A program made the translations under genes and the position numbers. From Prevotella sp. UBA6447 (lineage in GTDB: Bacteria; Bacteroidota; Bacteroidia; Bacteroidales; Bacteroidaceae): DNA of 32,586 bases. Where the stretch lies: positions 1 through 32,586 of the forward strand of contig DJOD01000043.1 in the NCBI GenBank assembly GCA_002437115.1. The letters run 5' to 3'. The notes under the pieces are model-generated. The model saw only the letters and a program-made list of their open reading frames with translations, searched no databases and was not told where the DNA came from. Positions within the stretch are counted from its first letter, which is position 1. Each line of letters starts with the position of its first letter. Shown in pieces: positions 30,766-32,586 of this stretch.

Positions 30766-31248
30766 TCATCTTGGGTTGGAAACAGGTATGCAATGCGAGT
30801 CCTTGATTTCTCCGATGACGATGATGCTGTGGAGGCTACCGATGCAGTCGATGTTTCCGAGGGTGTTAAGCATGAAGTCCTGATAGTCTTTCATGTCGCG
30901 CGCATATACCTTGATTTGGAAGTCGTAATCGCCCGTGGTATTGTAGCACTCAGTTATCTGGTCGATGGTTTGCACCGTGTCCATAAACTGCTGGATGAGC
31001 GCATGGGTGTGTTGTTTCAACCGTATGTTGCAAAGCACGATGACATTTTGCCCCATCTTGTGGTGGTCCACCACGGCCGTGTATCGAGTGATGTAGCCCT
31101 CGCGCTCCAGTCGCTTCTGCCGTTCAAAGGTGGGCGATGGCGACAGGTTCACACGTGCAGCCAGTTCCTTGACGGTCATGCGCGAGTTTTGTTGCAACAG
31201 TCTGAGTATCTTCACGTCGGTCTCGTCGAGGGTCTCTTGATATGCCAT
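30766..31248 (-). CDS. Lrp/AsnC family transcriptional regulator
   Basis: The 160-residue protein starts at ATG 31248 (MAYQETLDETDVKIL); the longer frame from 31335 begins upstream of, or at, the promoter and has no typical N terminus. The winged helix (residues 6-65) reads LDETDVKILRLLQQNSRMTVKELAARVNLS with SPSPTFERQKRLEREGYI. A RAM/AsnC ligand domain follows (VLCNIRLKQHTHAL and TECYNTTGDYDFQIKVY). Such proteins bind amino acids as feedback effectors and often control their own gene. The gene diverges from a methionine synthesis enzyme, with a good Lrp-type site in between, so methionine or a related amino acid is a natural effector (inference). Confidence 0.9.
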   Translation of the reverse strand: MAYQETLDETDVKILRLLQQNSRMTVKELAARVNLSPSPTFERQKRLEREGYITRYTAVVDHHKMGQNVIVLCNIRLKQHTHALIQQFMDTVQTIDQITECYNTTGDYDFQIKVYARDMKDYQDFMLNTLGNIDCIGSLHSIIVIGEIKDSHCIPVSNPR

Positions 31249-31297
31249 GTGCGTATGGTTTTTGTATTGATGATATGCTTCTTGACATCGAATATCA

Positions 31298-31312
31298 CAG
31301 AATAATATTCTG
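31298..31312. promoter_or_regulatory. Lrp/AsnC-type palindromic operator
   Basis: CAGAATAATATTCTG is a perfect 15-base palindrome (7-base arms around one A). It agrees at 14 of 15 positions with the E. coli Lrp consensus YAGHAWATTWTDCTR. It lies 50 bases before the regulator ATG, within its transcribed leader and just downstream of its -7 box, which suits negative autoregulation. Confidence 0.65.
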
Positions 31313-31332
31313 CAAAAAATCTTATTTGACTG

Positions 31333-31340
31333 CAAAGTTA
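31333..31340 (-). promoter_or_regulatory. -7 box of the Lrp-type gene
   Basis: TAACTTTG followed by CA on the minus strand. The leader would be about 80 bases and would include the palindrome at 31298-31312. Confidence 0.6.
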
Positions 31341-31367
31341 GGAAATATTACCGAATAACAAAGGATA

Positions 31368-31399
31368 TTTGGCGCATAAAGTTCTTTTCCCTAACTTTG
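31368..31399 (+). promoter_or_regulatory. Complete promoter of the MetE-like gene
   Basis: -33 TTTG at 31368-31371 and -7 TAACTTTG at 31392-31399 are separated by 20 bases. The ATG is 55 bases downstream of the -7 box. Confidence 0.72.
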
Positions 31400-31454
31400 C
31401 CGGCGAAAACAAGACAGCCCAACAATAAAACAACAAATAAACAATACAATCACT

Positions 31455-32564
31455 ATGAGTAACAGAAACCAGCATTTCGATGCCGTGGGCAGCTACTTGC
31501 GCCCGGCAGAGTTGAAAGAAGCACGCGCCCAGTTTGCCGAGGGCAACCTTTCGGCCACTGAGCTGCGTGCCATCGAAGACCGCCTCATCGAGAATGTGGT
31601 GAAGAAGCAGAAGGCACACGGCCTCCATTACATCACCGACGGCGAGTTTCGCCGCAGCTACTGGCATCTCGACTTCATGTGGGGCTTGGGCGGCGTGGAG
31701 CACATCGAGCTCGACCATGGCTACCAGTTTCATGGCGAGGAGACCACGAAGGGCTCGCTCCGCCTCACGGGCAAGATCACAGGCGAGAACCATCCTTTCA
31801 TCCAAGACTTCCTTTTCGTGAAACAATTCGAAGAAGCGGGTGTCGAGGCCAAGCAAACGGTTCCCGCGCCGGCACAGTTCCTCGCCGAGCTTTTCCGTGG
31901 CGACAACGCCAAGAACACCCGCGCTTTCTATCCTAACACGCACGACCTCATCCGCGACATCGCCGAGGCTTACGCCACGTTCTTCCGAGAGATTTACGCC
32001 GCCGGCTGCCGCACCCTGCAGCTCGACGACTGCACCTGGGGCATGATTGTCGACGACGACTTCTGGAAGTCGATGGCCGGAACGGGATTCACTTTGGAAC
32101 ATGAGGCACTGCAATACCTCACGGTAAACAACCTGGCCATCGCGGGCAAGCCCCAAGGGCTCACCATCAACACCCACGTGTGCCGTGGCAACTACCACTC
32201 GTGCTATGCCACCAAAGGGGCCTACGACCCTGTGGCTCCCTACCTGTTTGGCAAGGAGAACGTGGACAGCTTCTACCTGGAGTACGATGACGAGCGCTCG
32301 GGAGGCTTCGAACCGCTGCGCGAGGTGTCGGGCGAGAAACATGTGGTGCTGGGCTTGGTCACCACCAAGCGTGCCACGCTCGAAGACAGGGTCACGGTCA
32401 TTGCCCGCATCCGCGAGGCAGCGCGCTATGTGCCTCTGGAACGGTTGAGCCTGAGCCCACAATGCGGCTTTGCATCCTGCGAGATTGGCAACAAGCTCAC
32501 CGAGGCCGAACAGTGGGCCAAGGTCGACCTGGTACGCGACATTGCCGAGGAGGTCTGGGGGTAA
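31455..32564 (+). CDS. MetE-like cobalamin-independent methyltransferase (YxjG/YxjH type)
   Basis: The 369-residue protein is the catalytic-half-only form of the MetE family, which includes Bacillus YxjG and YxjH; it is likely to methylate homocysteine or a similar thiol. Zinc ligands are visible: H241 and C243 in INTHVCRGN, C337 in SLSPQCGFAS, with E276 in YLEYDD as the likely fourth. The ITDGEFRRSYWHLDF segment near residue 60 and the LQLDDCTW segment near 190 are typical of the barrel. The N-terminal duplicated half of true MetE is absent, so the methyl donor is uncertain. It diverges from an Lrp-type regulator and ends 22 bases before the end of the window. Confidence 0.88.
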   Translation: MSNRNQHFDAVGSYLRPAELKEARAQFAEGNLSATELRAIEDRLIENVVKKQKAHGLHYITDGEFRRSYWHLDFMWGLGGVEHIELDHGYQFHGEETTKGSLRLTGKITGENHPFIQDFLFVKQFEEAGVEAKQTVPAPAQFLAELFRGDNAKNTRAFYPNTHDLIRDIAEAYATFFREIYAAGCRTLQLDDCTWGMIVDDDFWKSMAGTGFTLEHEALQYLTVNNLAIAGKPQGLTINTHVCRGNYHSCYATKGAYDPVAPYLFGKENVDSFYLEYDDERSGGFEPLREVSGEKHVVLGLVTTKRATLEDRVTVIARIREAARYVPLERLSLSPQCGFASCEIGNKLTEAEQWAKVDLVRDIAEEVWG

Positions 32565-32586
32565 ATCGTAACCATCCGAAATTAGC

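Overview
The window looks like chromosomal DNA of a Prevotella-like member of the Bacteroidales. The evidence is the recurrent promoter box TAnnTTTG in front of most transcription units, the near absence of Shine-Dalgarno sites, TonB-dependent receptors with N-terminal carboxypeptidase-regulatory-like domains, SusD-independent lipoproteins with acidic tails after the lipobox, a C10 (streptopain/interpain-type) peptidase, and a CvfB-type S1 protein. Species cannot be fixed from sequence reading alone.

Layout. (1) 0.2-5.7 kb, plus strand: an AT-richer LuxR-type regulator, then purB, then rluB (pseudouridine synthase with a long Gly/Tyr/Arg/Gln repeat tail at its N terminus) and asnS, closed by a strong terminator. 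(2) 5.7-9.7 kb, minus strand: a CPA2-type cation/proton antiporter with a C-terminal universal-stress-like region, a LolD-type ABC ATPase and a CvfB-type RNA-binding protein, probably one transcript. (3) 9.7-12.1 kb, minus: a clean three-gene unit, VTC-domain protein, DUF4956 membrane protein and DUF2490 outer-membrane protein, with its own promoter and a 23-bp terminator stem. (4) 12.3-13.4 kb, minus: asd. (5) 13.4-15.1 kb: a 1.7-kb gene-poor, decayed stretch with frameshifted coding remnants, an aborted XRE-type regulator start behind a palindrome, and fragments of IS3- and IS982-type transposases. (6) 15.1-21.8 kb, minus: the most interesting block, a five-gene unit coding for a small His/Cys-rich membrane protein, a TonB receptor with a His-rich plug loop, two DUF4625-type lipoproteins, and a second TonB receptor with a CxxC in the plug. 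I read this as an uptake system for a metal or metal complex. (7) 22.0-25.4 kb, minus: a C10 cysteine peptidase, then an IS4-type transposase remnant. (8) 25.4-27.5 kb, plus: prmC, recX and comF, tightly packed. (9) 27.7-30.5 kb, plus: a secreted GH2 glycosidase. (10) 30.6-32.6 kb: tRNA-Leu(UAG), then a divergent pair, an Lrp/AsnC regulator and a MetE-like methyltransferase of the YxjG/YxjH type. A near-perfect Lrp operator lies between them.

The housekeeping units are ordinary. The accessory block from about 13.4 to 25.4 kb is flanked by decayed insertion sequences and shares one hairpin repeat at two of its gene ends, which suggests past insertion and rearrangement. No CRISPR array, rRNA, intact insertion sequence, phage or conjugation gene is visible.
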